Below, piece by piece: positions 1-8,919 of a stretch of 64,000 nt of DNA. The notes under the pieces were generated by a model. It did no database searches. It was given only the letters and a program-made list of their open reading frames with translations, and was not told where the DNA came from. The stretch is from an uncultured Eubacteriales bacterium (GTDB taxonomy: Bacteria > Bacillota > Clostridia > Oscillospirales > Oscillospiraceae): positions 94,241-158,240 of the forward strand of contig ONEB01000002.1 of assembly GCA_900316745.1 (NCBI GenBank). Direction: 5' to 3'. Each line of letters begins with the position of its first letter. The stretch's first letter is position 1. The position numbers and the translations under genes were made by a program.

Positions 1-816
1 AAGGCGGGCGTGGAGGCCTATACGCTTGAGGCGCGGCTCATTGCGGCGCATGCCTGCGGCAAGACGAAGGAGGCGTTTCTGCGCGATCTCGCGCTCTATT
101 CCTCCAACGAATGCGAGCAGCGCGTCAAGGAGCTGATCGCCCGGCGCTTAAACGGCGAGCCAATGGCGTATATCACCGGCGAGTGGGAGTTTTTCGGGCT
201 GCCGATGGAGGTCACGCCCGATGTGCTCATCCCGCGCGGCGACACGGAGGTGCTCGTCGAGACCGCCCTGCGCGCCCTGGTGGGGCGCAAGATGGACGCG
301 CGCATCCTCGATCTCTGCTCCGGCAGCGGGTGCATCGGCTGCACGCTCGCGCATGAGCTGCCCGCGGCCCGCGTCGTGCTGGTGGACCTCTCGGAGGCGG
401 CGCTGGAGATCAGCCGCCGCAACGCCCGGCGCAACCGCTTAAACCGCGTCATCACCATCAAGGCCGACGCCCTGAAAAAGCCCCCGATGAGCATCGGGAC
501 GTTCGACCTCATCGCCTCGAACCCGCCCTATGTCCCGAGCATCGAGATCCTCACGCTCGACAGCTCCGTGCGCGACTATGAGCCGCTCGGCGCGCTCGAC
601 GGCGGCGAGGACGGGCTGACGTTCTACCGCGCCATCGTCCGCTGGTGGCGGCACCTGCTGCGACCCGGCGGCTGGCTCATGTTCGAGGTCGGCGAGGATC
701 AGGCGGAGGCCGTTCTCGCGCTGATGAAGGACGCGGGACTGGAAAACCTGTATGCAGTAGAGGACACGCAGGGCATCCGGCGCGTCGTCGTCGGACGAAA
801 GCCGGCGGAGGCATAA
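1..816 (+). CDS. prmC: PrmC, release factor glutamine methyltransferase (5' end off window)
   Basis: The protein N5-methylates the glutamine of the GGQ motif in peptide chain release factors, using S-adenosylmethionine. The frame is open to the window edge. A GTG at 10 exists, but the first residues (KAGVEAYTLEARLIAAH) match the interior of PrmC helical N-domains, so the real start is upstream. Visible motifs are the SAM-binding loop LCSGSGCIG near residue 105 and the catalytic NPPY motif near residue 175. PRGDTE near residue 75 stands where the family has PRPDTE. The order prmC then recA, about 90 bases apart, is seen in some Clostridia. Family assignment is secure; only the start is missing. 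Confidence 0.93.
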   Translation, partial: KAGVEAYTLEARLIAAHACGKTKEAFLRDLALYSSNECEQRVKELIARRLNGEPMAYITGEWEFFGLPMEVTPDVLIPRGDTEVLVETALRALVGRKMDARILDLCSGSGCIGCTLAHELPAARVVLVDLSEAALEISRRNARRNRLNRVITIKADALKKPPMSIGTFDLIASNPPYVPSIEILTLDSSVRDYEPLGALDGGEDGLTFYRAIVRWWRHLLRPGGWLMFEVGEDQAEAVLALMKDAGLENLYAVEDTQGIRRVVVGRKPAEA

Positions 817-817
817 T

Positions 818-846
818 GCAGGGGGGCGGCGTCCCCGACGCCCCGC
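818..846. repeat. GC-rich palindromic repeat (GGGGCGGCGTCCCCGACGCCCC type)
   Basis: An imperfect palindrome built on GGCGTCCCCGACGCC directly after the prmC stop. A related unit (GGACGGCGTCCTCGACGTCC) occurs inside the portal gene at 32461-32488, so it appears to be a dispersed family and not a terminator; no T-run follows. Confidence 0.5.
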
Positions 847-902
847 AGACACGCACTGCACCCAGTACACAACACTTTTTCAAATAAAGGAGTCAATCAC
901 AC

Positions 903-2015
<1,113 letters not shown>

Positions 2016-2021
2016 ACCCTT

Positions 2022-2211
2022 CAACTGAAATACGCTTTGCGCATTTCATTTGAGTGAGCACTCGCGCTCCATCGCCTTCGCCTTTGGCTCAGTTGGTCGG
2101 CGCGAGGGCGCGCAAGAGCGCGCCTCAGGGAGTTTTTGCCGCGGGGAACCCACGGCAAAAACGATTGAATTTTCTTTGCGGCTTGCGAGCCGCAAACTCT
2201 GCGAGGCTTTT
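2022..2211 (-). repeat. Four-hairpin structured element, copy A
   Basis: Read on the minus strand this recA-recX spacer has GCCTCGCAGAG, then hairpin 1 (TTTGCGGCT, loop CGCA, AGCCGCAAA; 2175-2196). A linker AAAGAAAATTCAATCG follows, then hairpin 2 closed by TTTTTGCCG/CGGCAAAAA, a GC-rich compound hairpin, CTCAC, and a final hairpin TGAAAT/ATTTCA. The same order and linkers, with different stem sequences, recur on the plus strand at 62955-63145. Two copies with changed but still paired stems indicate an element conserved for structure. Whether it is transcribed is unknown. Confidence 0.7.
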
Positions 2212-2217
2212 TGATTG

Positions 2218-2829
2218 ATGACACTCACGGAACTGAAGCAAACCGGGCATGAGCGTTTTCTTGCCCGGTTTGACAATGGCGAGGAGCTGCGCGTGACGCT
2301 GAACACCGTCGCGGACTGCGGGCTGTATGCCGGTCTGCAGCTGGATGACGGCGGCATGGAGCAGGTGCGCGCGCGTGCCTCGCGCTCGCGGTGCCGCGAG
2401 CGCGCCCTGCGCATCATCGGCGCGCGGCCCATGTCGGAAAAGGAGCTGCGCGGCCGGCTCACGGAAAAGGGCGAGTCGGCGGAGGACGCGGAAGAGACGA
2501 TTGAGTGGCTGCGCGAGCTGCATCTGCTGAACGATCAGGAGTATGCCGCGATGTGCGTGCGCCACTACGCCGCCAAGGGCTTCGGCCCCGGCAGGATCCG
2601 CAACGAGCTTTACCGCCGCGGCGTGCCGCGCGAACTCTGGGACGAGGCGCTCGAAGAGCTGCCGGAGCAGGACGACGAGATCGACCGCCTCCTGCGAAAA
2701 AAGCTGCGCGGGGACGTCACCGACCGCGACGCCGTGCGAAAAGCGACGGATTATCTCTACCGCCGCGGCTTTCGAAGTGAAGACATCCGCGAGGCCGTGG
2801 AGCGGCTGCGCCTGGAGGAGGAAATGTAG
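2218..2829 (+). CDS. recX: RecX regulatory protein
   Basis: RecX binds RecA filaments and modulates their activity. The protein has about 203 residues of charged three-helix repeats typical of the family, including RALRIIGARPMSEKEL near residue 61 and LRELHLLNDQEYA near residue 97. A TTG lies one codon earlier at 2215; the ATG at 2218 is preferred although no strong Shine-Dalgarno site is visible. It is probably translated from the recA transcript. The intervening hairpin element could attenuate expression relative to recA. The product call is reliable; the regulation is inference. Confidence 0.88.
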   Translation: MTLTELKQTGHERFLARFDNGEELRVTLNTVADCGLYAGLQLDDGGMEQVRARASRSRCRERALRIIGARPMSEKELRGRLTEKGESAEDAEETIEWLRELHLLNDQEYAAMCVRHYAAKGFGPGRIRNELYRRGVPRELWDEALEELPEQDDEIDRLLRKKLRGDVTDRDAVRKATDYLYRRGFRSEDIREAVERLRLEEEM

Positions 2830-2830
2830 C

Positions 2831-2911
2831 TGGCGGCAGATTGCCGCCCCTACACGCACCACGTGGGTGCACAGCATTGTGTAGGGGCGGATACCATCCG
2901 CCCGCAAACCA
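2831..2911. repeat. Paired palindromic repeat (GGCGGCAGATTGCCGCCCCTAC family)
   Basis: Two short palindromes in head-to-head pairing, GGCGGCAGATTGCCGCC-CCTAC and TGTAGGGGCGGATACCATCCGCCC, are separated by about 30 bases containing CACCACGTGGGTG. The same pair design recurs at 11383, 20094, 21269, 34291, 38943 and 40103. Confidence 0.8.
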
Positions 2912-2925
2912 GAGGAGGAATTTTG

Positions 2926-4242
2926 ATGGGCTATCGCATTGCGCTGATCGCGCTGGGCTGCCCCAAAAATCAGGTGAACAGCGAGCAGATGCTCTATCTG
3001 CTCAGTGAGGCCGGACACGAGCTCGTCGGCGACCCCGCAGGGTGCGACGTCGCCATCGTGAACACCTGCGGCTTCATCGACACCGCCAAGAGCGAGGCCA
3101 TCGACCACATTCTGGAGCTGGCGGAGCTGAAGAAGGCGGGCTTACTGAAAAAAATCCTCGTCGCGGGCTGCCTCTCGCAGCGCTACGAGGAGGAGATCCT
3201 GCAGGAGCTGCCCGAGGTGGACGGCATGCTCGGCACGGGGAGCTTCGGCGAGATCTGCACGGCTGTGGAGGCCGTGATGAACGGGGACAAGCCGCTGCTC
3301 TTTGCCGACAAGAACGGCCCGATCGAGGAGATCGGCCGCGTCATCAGCACCGGCCCGGGCTGGGCGTATCTGCGCATCGCCGAGGGCTGCGACAACTGGT
3401 GCGCGTTCTGCGCCATCCCCGGCATCCGCGGCAAATACCGCAGCCGGGCGCTGGAGCCCATCCTCGCCGAGGCGCGCGCCCTCGCCGCCGAGGGCGTGAA
3501 GGAGCTCATCGTGATCGCGCAGGACATCACGCGCTGGGGCAAGGACCTTTACGGCAAGCCGAGTCTCGCCGTGCTTCTAAAAGAGCTCGTGAAGATCGAG
3601 GGCGTGGAGTGGATCAGGCTCCACTATCTCTACCCGGACGCGTTTGACGACGAGCTCATCGACGTGATCGCGCGCGAGGACAAGATCGTGAAGTACCTCG
3701 ATATTCCGCTCCAGCACATCAACAATGAAATTTTGCGCCGCATGAACCGCCGCGGCACGGGCGACGAGATCCGCGTGCTCATAAAAAAGCTGCGCGAGCG
3801 CATCCCCGGCGTCGTGCTCCGCACGAGCCTGATCGCGGGTCTGCCCGGCGAGACGGAGGCCGAGTTTGAAGAGCTCTGCGCGTGGCTGCGCGAGGCAAGG
3901 CTCGAGCGTGTCGGCGTGTTCCCGTTCTCGCCCGAGGAGGGGACGCCGGCGGCGAAAATGACCGACCGCTGCGACGAGGAAGAGGCGCAGCGCCGCGCCG
4001 ATCTCATCCTCGACCTGCAGGCGCAGATCATGGACGACTACAACTTAGCGACCGTGGGTAAAATCATGCGTGTGCTTGTGGAGGCAAAGAGCAGGAGCGG
4101 GCTCTGCTCCGGGCGCACCTTTGCCGATTCCCCCGAGATCGACGGCACCGTGTACTTCACCGGCGACGCCGAGCCCGGCACCTTTGCAAATGTCCGCATC
4201 ACCGCCGTCGAGGACGGCGAGCTCGCGGGCGAACAGGTATGA
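2926..4242 (+). CDS. rimO: RimO, ribosomal protein S12 methylthiotransferase
   Basis: A radical-SAM enzyme that methylthiolates an aspartate of ribosomal protein S12. The 438 residues match the family. The N-terminal MTTase domain has cysteines at LGCPKN and NTCGF. The radical-SAM CxxxCxxC motif is CDNWCAFC at residues 155-162, and a TRAM-like C-terminal domain follows. LGCPKNQVNSE at the N-terminus is typical of RimO as opposed to MiaB. The start ATG follows AGGAGG at ideal spacing; an upstream in-frame start at 2863 would translate the palindromic repeat and was rejected. pgsA follows after 15 bases, suggesting co-transcription. Confidence 0.95.
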   Translation: MGYRIALIALGCPKNQVNSEQMLYLLSEAGHELVGDPAGCDVAIVNTCGFIDTAKSEAIDHILELAELKKAGLLKKILVAGCLSQRYEEEILQELPEVDGMLGTGSFGEICTAVEAVMNGDKPLLFADKNGPIEEIGRVISTGPGWAYLRIAEGCDNWCAFCAIPGIRGKYRSRALEPILAEARALAAEGVKELIVIAQDITRWGKDLYGKPSLAVLLKELVKIEGVEWIRLHYLYPDAFDDELIDVIAREDKIVKYLDIPLQHINNEILRRMNRRGTGDEIRVLIKKLRERIPGVVLRTSLIAGLPGETEAEFEELCAWLREARLERVGVFPFSPEEGTPAAKMTDRCDEEEAQRRADLILDLQAQIMDDYNLATVGKIMRVLVEAKSRSGLCSGRTFADSPEIDGTVYFTGDAEPGTFANVRITAVEDGELAGEQV

Positions 4243-4257
4243 TAGGAGGAAACTGCA

Positions 4258-4782
4258 ATGACAACTGCAAACAAGATCACCATTTTTCGTTTCATCCTCG
4301 TGCCGGTGCTGGTGGTGCTCATGTATCTGGATCAGATCTACTGGGCGCTGGCGGTGTTCATCGTCGCGAGTCTGTCGGACACGCTGGACGGCTATATCGC
4401 CCGGCACTATGACCAGGTGTCCGACTTCGGCAAGTTCATGGACCCGCTCGCGGACAAGGTGCTCGTGCTCTCGGCGATGACGATGTTCGTCGAGTGGCAC
4501 GCGATGCCCGCGTGGGTGCTCATCATCGTGCTGGTGCGCGAGTTTGCCGTGTCGGGACTGCGCCTCGTCGCCGTGGACAACGGGCGCGTCATCGCCGCCG
4601 CCTGGTCGGGCAAGATCAAGACGACCGTCACCATGGTCGGCATCATCCTGATGATGGCGATCGGCATCCCGCGCGGCGTCGAGTGGCTGAACACGACCGT
4701 CTGGATCCTGATCGCCGCGACAACGCTCTACTCCGGCGCGGAGTACTTTATTAAGAATAAGGACGTGCTGAGCTTCCAGTAA
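4258..4782 (+). CDS. pgsA: CDP-diacylglycerol-glycerol-3-phosphate 3-phosphatidyltransferase
   Basis: An integral membrane enzyme that makes phosphatidylglycerophosphate, the committed step to phosphatidylglycerol. The 174 residues carry the complete CDP-alcohol phosphatidyltransferase signature D-x2-DG-x2-AR-x8-G-x3-D-x3-D, starting DTLDGYIAR at about residue 41. Several hydrophobic segments are visible. TAGGAGG precedes the ATG. It forms an operon with rimO and ends at a strong bidirectional hairpin terminator. pgsA near rimO and recA is a common arrangement in Gram-positive bacteria. Confidence 0.95.
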   Translation: MTTANKITIFRFILVPVLVVLMYLDQIYWALAVFIVASLSDTLDGYIARHYDQVSDFGKFMDPLADKVLVLSAMTMFVEWHAMPAWVLIIVLVREFAVSGLRLVAVDNGRVIAAAWSGKIKTTVTMVGIILMMAIGIPRGVEWLNTTVWILIAATTLYSGAEYFIKNKDVLSFQ

Positions 4783-4796
4783 GCGCATGCACCACG

Positions 4797-4838
4797 CAAA
4801 ATGGGCTGTCTCTGAATGAGACAGCCCATTTTGCTTTT
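4797..4838. terminator. Bidirectional terminator between pgsA and the DUF4342 gene
   Basis: A perfect hairpin AAATGGGCTGTCTC / GAGACAGCCCATTT with a five-base loop, flanked by A- and T-rich ends, lies between converging genes. Confidence 0.85.
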
Positions 4839-4849
4839 GTGTTTGAATC

Positions 4850-5113
4850 TCAGAGCTCCGTCACGTCGGCGTCGATGATATCGCCCTCGGCGTTCTCGAG
4901 CTCGATCTTGCAGCCGACGCCGATCGTGGCGACGACGCCCGCGACGGTGAGCAGGGGAGCGCTCATCAGCCCCAGCAGACCCGCGCCCGCGCCGACGGTC
5001 AGCGGGATGTTCAGCAGCAGCTCGCCGTCCTTTGTCACCTTGATGCGGCGGACATTGCCCTCGCGGACAAGGGCTCTGAGCTTTTCCATGATTCTTTCGG
5101 TCGTTTCGTTCAT
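4850..5113 (-). CDS. DUF4342-type small protein
   Basis: An 87-residue protein. The N-terminal half is charged (TERIMEKLRALVREGNVRRIKV), followed by a glycine/leucine-rich hydrophobic stretch (VGAGAGLLGLMSAPLL) that could be one membrane segment, then an acidic tail. The layout, a helix plus the phrase GELLLNIPLTVG, fits the DUF4342 family, whose function is not known. It lies downstream of dut on the same strand with 15 bases between them, so the two are probably co-transcribed. GGAGAG is near the start. Family assignment is by recall of the motif pattern and is moderate. Confidence 0.7.
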   Translation of the reverse strand: MNETTERIMEKLRALVREGNVRRIKVTKDGELLLNIPLTVGAGAGLLGLMSAPLLTVAGVVATIGVGCKIELENAEGDIIDADVTEL

Positions 5114-5128
5114 TTGTGTTCTCTCCTT

Positions 5129-5569
5129 TTATTTGCCTGTACTTCCGAACCCGCCGGTACCTCTTTCTGTTGACGGCAGCGTGTCTGTCTCGTCGAATTC
5201 CGCCGCGAGAAACGGCAGGATCACGAGCTGGGCGATGCGGTCGCCGGGCTGGATCGTGCGCGTTTCGTCCGTGTCGTTGTGCACCGCCACGGTGCACTCG
5301 CCGCGATAGTCCGCGTCGATCACGCCGACGCAGTTTGCCGGGCGCAGACCCTGTCTGGAGGCGAGGCCGCTGCGGGCGAACACGCCGCCGAAATACCCCT
5401 CCGGGATCGCCACGGCGAGACCCGTGCCGACCATGGCGGTGGTGTGGGGCCTGATCTCGACGGGCGCGCCGTCCGCCGGGGCGGCGTAGAGGTCATAGCC
5501 CGCGGCAAACGCCGAGCCGCGGTGCGGAATGCGCGCGCTCTCGCGGAGCTTCCGGATCTGAATGTGCAT
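5129..5569 (-). CDS. dut: Deoxyuridine triphosphatase
   Basis: Hydrolyses dUTP to dUMP and pyrophosphate, keeping uracil out of DNA and supplying dTMP synthesis. About 146 residues carry the five trimeric dUTPase motifs in order: AAGYDLYA, ARSGLA, GVIDADYRGE, GDRIAQLV, and the C-terminal glycine-rich arm ERGTGGFGSTG. The ATG at 5569 has GGGAGG at good spacing; a TTG two codons upstream (5575) is less likely. It precedes the DUF4342 gene. No phage genes adjoin, so this is the chromosomal copy. Confidence 0.96.
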   Translation of the reverse strand: MHIQIRKLRESARIPHRGSAFAAGYDLYAAPADGAPVEIRPHTTAMVGTGLAVAIPEGYFGGVFARSGLASRQGLRPANCVGVIDADYRGECTVAVHNDTDETRTIQPGDRIAQLVILPFLAAEFDETDTLPSTERGTGGFGSTGK

Positions 5570-5652
5570 GGTCAATCACCCTCCCACAGGACGATTGTAC
5601 CACGTTCGCGCGCGGCGTTCAAGCCCGTGAATGCGCGCCCTGCTTTGGGTTC

Positions 5653-6990
5653 TCAGTATTGGCAGACCTCAATGCCCAGCATGTCGGCGAGGGCGGTGAG
5701 GGCGGCGGCGCGGCGGCCTTTGAGAACCGTGAAGTGCGGCTCGAAGCCCGCCTTGACGCTGCGGTTTACGATGTCGAGGCAGGGATTGTCCGTGCGCACG
5801 ACGATGCTCGTGCCGGTAAACTGCTTCGGGCGGTCGAGCGCCTCGCCCTCCAGAACGAAGAAGCGGAAGCTGCCGTCCGGTTTTCTGCCGACGCGGAAGA
5901 CGGTCACGGCCTCGCAAGCCTCGCAGCCGAAGTCCATCGCGGGGCCGATCTTCCGATTCGGGTGCACGCCGATCACGGCGCCGGTATCCTTGCGGGCGAG
6001 GGAGCACGCGGCGGCGCCGCAGTGCCAGAACGTGAGGGTGTTCTCCGCTTCATCCAGCGACACGGGGTCGCCGAAGAAGGCGGGCGCGCCGGAAAGCTGC
6101 TGCCCGATCCACATGCTCAAAGCGCCGTAAATGTCCGACTCGCAGGCGGCGGGGACGCCGTCGTCACCCAGGAGGCTCAGCACCGCGCAGACGGGCGTGC
6201 CGAAGTCGGTGAAGAGATCCGGCCAGCACCGCGAGGCGAGCGCGCCGATGCCGTTTTCGCGGATATAGTCGCTGTACGCCTTGTAGAGCCGCGCGTGGTC
6301 GAGACGGTTGCGCTCCGGCGTTTTGTCAAAGCCGACGGTCGCGGCCTCGGTCTTCTTCAGGTACGCCGCGCTCTCCTGTTCGGAGGCGGCTTTGGCGCGG
6401 TCGAGAAGCTCGCGCACCTCGATGCTCACAAGCTCCGCGCCGAAGACGCGGCTGAGGTCGGTGTCGAGCGCGCGGCCGAAGCCGAAGCCCTGCGGCGTGT
6501 GCCCCACGGCTGCAATGCGCAGGGAGCGCATCGCCTTTTTCACGCGCCCGGCGGCGAGAAAGGCCGCGATGGCGCGCTCGGTGCGCGCCTCGTCGGGCGC
6601 GCCGAAGATGTAGGAGAAGCTTTCGTCGCCGAGATTCGTCATGGCGTTTGCCGCCGAGTACGCGCCCGTGAGGGAATTCAGGCGCAGGCGTCCGCCGTCA
6701 ATGACGGGCTCGCGCAGCGTCCAGATCAGGATCGGGCAGTCAAAGCGGCGGCGCACCTCGGTGATGAAGGCGGCGTTGGCAAAGGTGTTGTTCTGAAACA
6801 CGATCGCGTCGGGATGGACGCGGTCGAGGAACGCGCAGAGCCTGTCCATCGTGAGCAGCATCTCGTCCGGGAGGACAAAGCCCTGATCGAGGCGCGACAG
6901 GAGCGCTTTGGACTTTTCAAACTGGTCGCCGGCCGTCTCCAGATGGAACGTCGGCGCGCCGACGGGGACGTAGATCGGGGTAAAGGACAT
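5653..6990 (-). CDS. L-fucose/arabinose isomerase-like sugar isomerase
   Basis: A protein of 445 residues with the character of the L-fucose/L-arabinose isomerase fold: an N-terminal Rossmann-like part with QNNTFANAAFI, a middle domain with FGRALDTDLSRVFG, and GVPAACESDIYGALSMW near residue 285, which resembles the region carrying a metal-binding Glu/Asp in FucI-like proteins. These enzymes interconvert aldoses and ketoses with a divalent metal. The exact sugar cannot be read from sequence. It is divergent from the transketolase operon and shares its control region, which contains the TTAAC-AGC-GTTAA palindrome. It may be a second isomerase or a cofactor-free relative; the DUF4867 protein in the operon is another isomerase candidate. 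Confidence 0.7.
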   Translation of the reverse strand: MSFTPIYVPVGAPTFHLETAGDQFEKSKALLSRLDQGFVLPDEMLLTMDRLCAFLDRVHPDAIVFQNNTFANAAFITEVRRRFDCPILIWTLREPVIDGGRLRLNSLTGAYSAANAMTNLGDESFSYIFGAPDEARTERAIAAFLAAGRVKKAMRSLRIAAVGHTPQGFGFGRALDTDLSRVFGAELVSIEVRELLDRAKAASEQESAAYLKKTEAATVGFDKTPERNRLDHARLYKAYSDYIRENGIGALASRCWPDLFTDFGTPVCAVLSLLGDDGVPAACESDIYGALSMWIGQQLSGAPAFFGDPVSLDEAENTLTFWHCGAAACSLARKDTGAVIGVHPNRKIGPAMDFGCEACEAVTVFRVGRKPDGSFRFFVLEGEALDRPKQFTGTSIVVRTDNPCLDIVNRSVKAGFEPHFTVLKGRRAAALTALADMLGIEVCQY

Positions 6991-7005
6991 GGGAAACCAC
7001 CTCGG

Positions 7006-7034
7006 ATTATAATTATTTAACAGCGTTAATCGAA
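7006..7034 (-). promoter_or_regulatory. Promoter and operator of the fucose-isomerase-like gene
   Basis: On the minus strand TTCGAT (7034-7029) and TATAAT (7011-7006) are 17 bases apart. Between them lies the 13-bp palindrome TTAAC-AGC-GTTAA (7017-7029), placed like a repressor site. Confidence 0.65.
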
Positions 7035-7094
7035 CTTCGCCTCATTACTATAATCTTGCCGCGGAAAAATGTCAAATCTTTTTGCCCGGAAGCG

Positions 7095-7124
7095 TTGACA
7101 AACGCGCTTTGCGCGCGGTAAGAT
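7095..7124 (+). promoter_or_regulatory. Promoter of the transketolase operon
   Basis: TTGACA (7095-7100), 18 bases, then TAAGAT (7119-7124). The spacer is an inverted repeat ACGCGC-TTT-GCGCGC, a possible operator. The ATG at 7123 overlaps the -10 element and cannot be the start, so the first gene starts at the GTG at 7168. Confidence 0.7.
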
Positions 7125-7167
7125 GACATTGCTTAAAAGCTTGAATCAATCCAAGGAGGATACCGTT

Positions 7168-7995
7168 GTGAACAACGATCTCAAAGCGATCTGCAAGGAC
7201 ATCCGTCTGGACACGATCCGGTGCATCGGGCATCTGGGCGTGGGCCACATCGGCGGGTGTCTGTCCATCGTCGAGCTGCTGGGCGTGCTGTATTTCGACG
7301 CCATGCACATCGACCCGAAAAACCCCAAGATGGCCGGACGCGACCGGCTCGTCGTCTCGAAGGGTCACGCAGGCCCCGCCGTGTACGCGGCGCTGGCCAA
7401 CCGCGGCTACTTCGACAAGGCGGAGCTTCTGACGCTCAACCAGGGCGGCACGAATCTCCCCAGCCACTGCGACATGAACCGCACCCCGGGCATCGACATG
7501 ACCGCGGGCAGCCTCGGTCAGGGCTTCAGCTGCGCGGCGGGCATCGCCCTCGGCTCGAAGCTGGAAAATGACGGCGCGACGATCTACGCCATCCTCGGCG
7601 ACGGCGAGAGCCAGGAGGGGCAGATCTGGGAGGCGGCCATGTTCGCCGCCGCCAAGAAGCTCGACAACCTCATCGCCTTCACCGACTACAACAAGCTCCA
7701 GATCGACGACACGGTCGCGAACGTCTGCGACATCGCGCCCCTCGCCGACAAGTGGCGCGCCTTCGGCTGGCACGTCATCGAGGTCGAAAACGGCAATGAC
7801 GCCGAGGCGATCAAGGCCGCGATTGCCGAGGCCAAACTGAACCGCGGCAGCGGCAGACCCACGCAGGTCATCCTGCACACCGTCAAGGGCTGCGGCGTCT
7901 CCTTTATCGAGGAGGCGGGCGTGGCAAACCACAACATGAATCTTTCGCCCGAGCAGACCGAAGCTGCCCTGCGCGAAGTGGAAGGAGCGTGCTGA
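7168..7995 (+). CDS. Transketolase, N-terminal (ThDP-binding) subunit
   Basis: The N-terminal half of a split transketolase, which moves two-carbon ketol units using thiamine diphosphate. The roughly 275 residues show GHLGVGHIGG near the N-terminus, a substrate/cofactor loop GSLGQGFSCAAG, and the ThDP/metal motif GDGESQEG with its distal Asn. The start is the GTG at 7168 behind AAGGAGG. The C-terminal half follows 3 bases later, so they form one complex. In sulfo-TK clusters a split transketolase acts on unphosphorylated sulfo-sugars; this gene's neighbours match that setting. Sequence alone does not distinguish it from a pentose phosphate enzyme. Confidence 0.93.
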   Translation: MNNDLKAICKDIRLDTIRCIGHLGVGHIGGCLSIVELLGVLYFDAMHIDPKNPKMAGRDRLVVSKGHAGPAVYAALANRGYFDKAELLTLNQGGTNLPSHCDMNRTPGIDMTAGSLGQGFSCAAGIALGSKLENDGATIYAILGDGESQEGQIWEAAMFAAAKKLDNLIAFTDYNKLQIDDTVANVCDIAPLADKWRAFGWHVIEVENGNDAEAIKAAIAEAKLNRGSGRPTQVILHTVKGCGVSFIEEAGVANHNMNLSPEQTEAALREVEGAC

Positions 7996-7998
7996 GTT

Positions 7999-8919
7999 AT
8001 GGAAATGAGAGCAATTTACGCCGAAGAAATGGCGAAGCTGATGGAGGCGGACCGTCACGTCTGCATCCTCGACGCCGACCTTGCCAAGGCCAGCGGCACG
8101 CGCAAGCTGTATGAGCGCTTCCCGAACCAGATGTTCGACTGCGGCATCGCCGAGCAGAACATGGCCTCCGTCGCCGCGGGTCTCGCGAGCTACGGCTTCA
8201 AGCCCTATATCGAGAGCTTCACGCCGTTTGCCACGCGCCGCTGCTGCGACCAGATCGCGATCTCGATCGCCTACGCCGGCATGAACGTGAAGATCGTCGG
8301 CACCGACCCCGGCGTGACCGCCCAGCTCAACGGCGGCACCCACATGAGCATGGAGGACATCGGCGTGCTGCGCTCGATCCCCCGCATGGTCATCTTTGAG
8401 CCCGTGGACGGCGTGCAGCTGCGCGCGGCTCTGCCCGTCATCAACGCCTACGACGGCCCCGTGTACATCCGGCTGTTCCGCAAGGAGATGCCGGACGTCT
8501 TTGAAGAGGGCTACAAGTTCGACCTCTTCAAGGCCGACACCATGCGCGAGGGCACGGATCTGACCGTGTTCGTCTCCGGCTTCCTCACGCCCGACGTCGT
8601 CGCCGCTGCCGACAGGCTGAAGGCGGAGGGCCTCTCCGTCGAGGTCGTGAACGTCCACACCATCAAGCCCATCGACCGCGAGACCGTCATTGCAGCCGCC
8701 CACAAGACCGGCAGGGTGCTCACGGTTGAGAACCACAACATCCTCGGCGGCCTGCACGCGGCGGTGCTCGAGGCGCTCGCCAACGATCCCGTGCCGACGT
8801 TCGCCATGGGCGTGAACGACCGCTTCGGCGAGGTGGGCAAGACGCCCTACCTGCGCAAGGTCATGGGCTTCACCGAGGAGGACATTTACAACAGGATGAA
8901 GGAGCTCGCAGCGAAATGA
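7999..8919 (+). CDS. Transketolase, C-terminal subunit
   Basis: The pyrimidine-binding and C-terminal domains of the split transketolase, 306 residues. The conserved Glu that activates thiamine is in CGIAEQNMASVAAGLA near residue 50. EPVDGVQLRAAL and VNVHTIKPID are typical of the C-terminal domain. The start ATG follows GGAGCGTGCTGAG; the RpiB-like gene overlaps its stop by 4 bases, so translation is coupled. It functions only together with the preceding subunit. Substrate preference is inferred from context: an RpiB homologue and a reductase in the same operon suggest sequential removal of C2 units from a 6-modified ketohexose. Confidence 0.93.
   Translation: MEMRAIYAEEMAKLMEADRHVCILDADLAKASGTRKLYERFPNQMFDCGIAEQNMASVAAGLASYGFKPYIESFTPFATRRCCDQIAISIAYAGMNVKIVGTDPGVTAQLNGGTHMSMEDIGVLRSIPRMVIFEPVDGVQLRAALPVINAYDGPVYIRLFRKEMPDVFEEGYKFDLFKADTMREGTDLTVFVSGFLTPDVVAAADRLKAEGLSVEVVNVHTIKPIDRETVIAAAHKTGRVLTVENHNILGGLHAAVLEALANDPVPTFAMGVNDRFGEVGKTPYLRKVMGFTEEDIYNRMKELAAK

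Noticed and set aside
5659-7020. A 453-residue plus-strand frame opposite the fucose-isomerase-like gene
   Set aside because: Antisense shadow; it runs into the divergent promoter region and lacks family features.
7123-7167. ATG at 7123 as the transketolase start
   Set aside because: It overlaps the -10 box of the likely promoter, while GTG 7168 has a perfect AAGGAGG.
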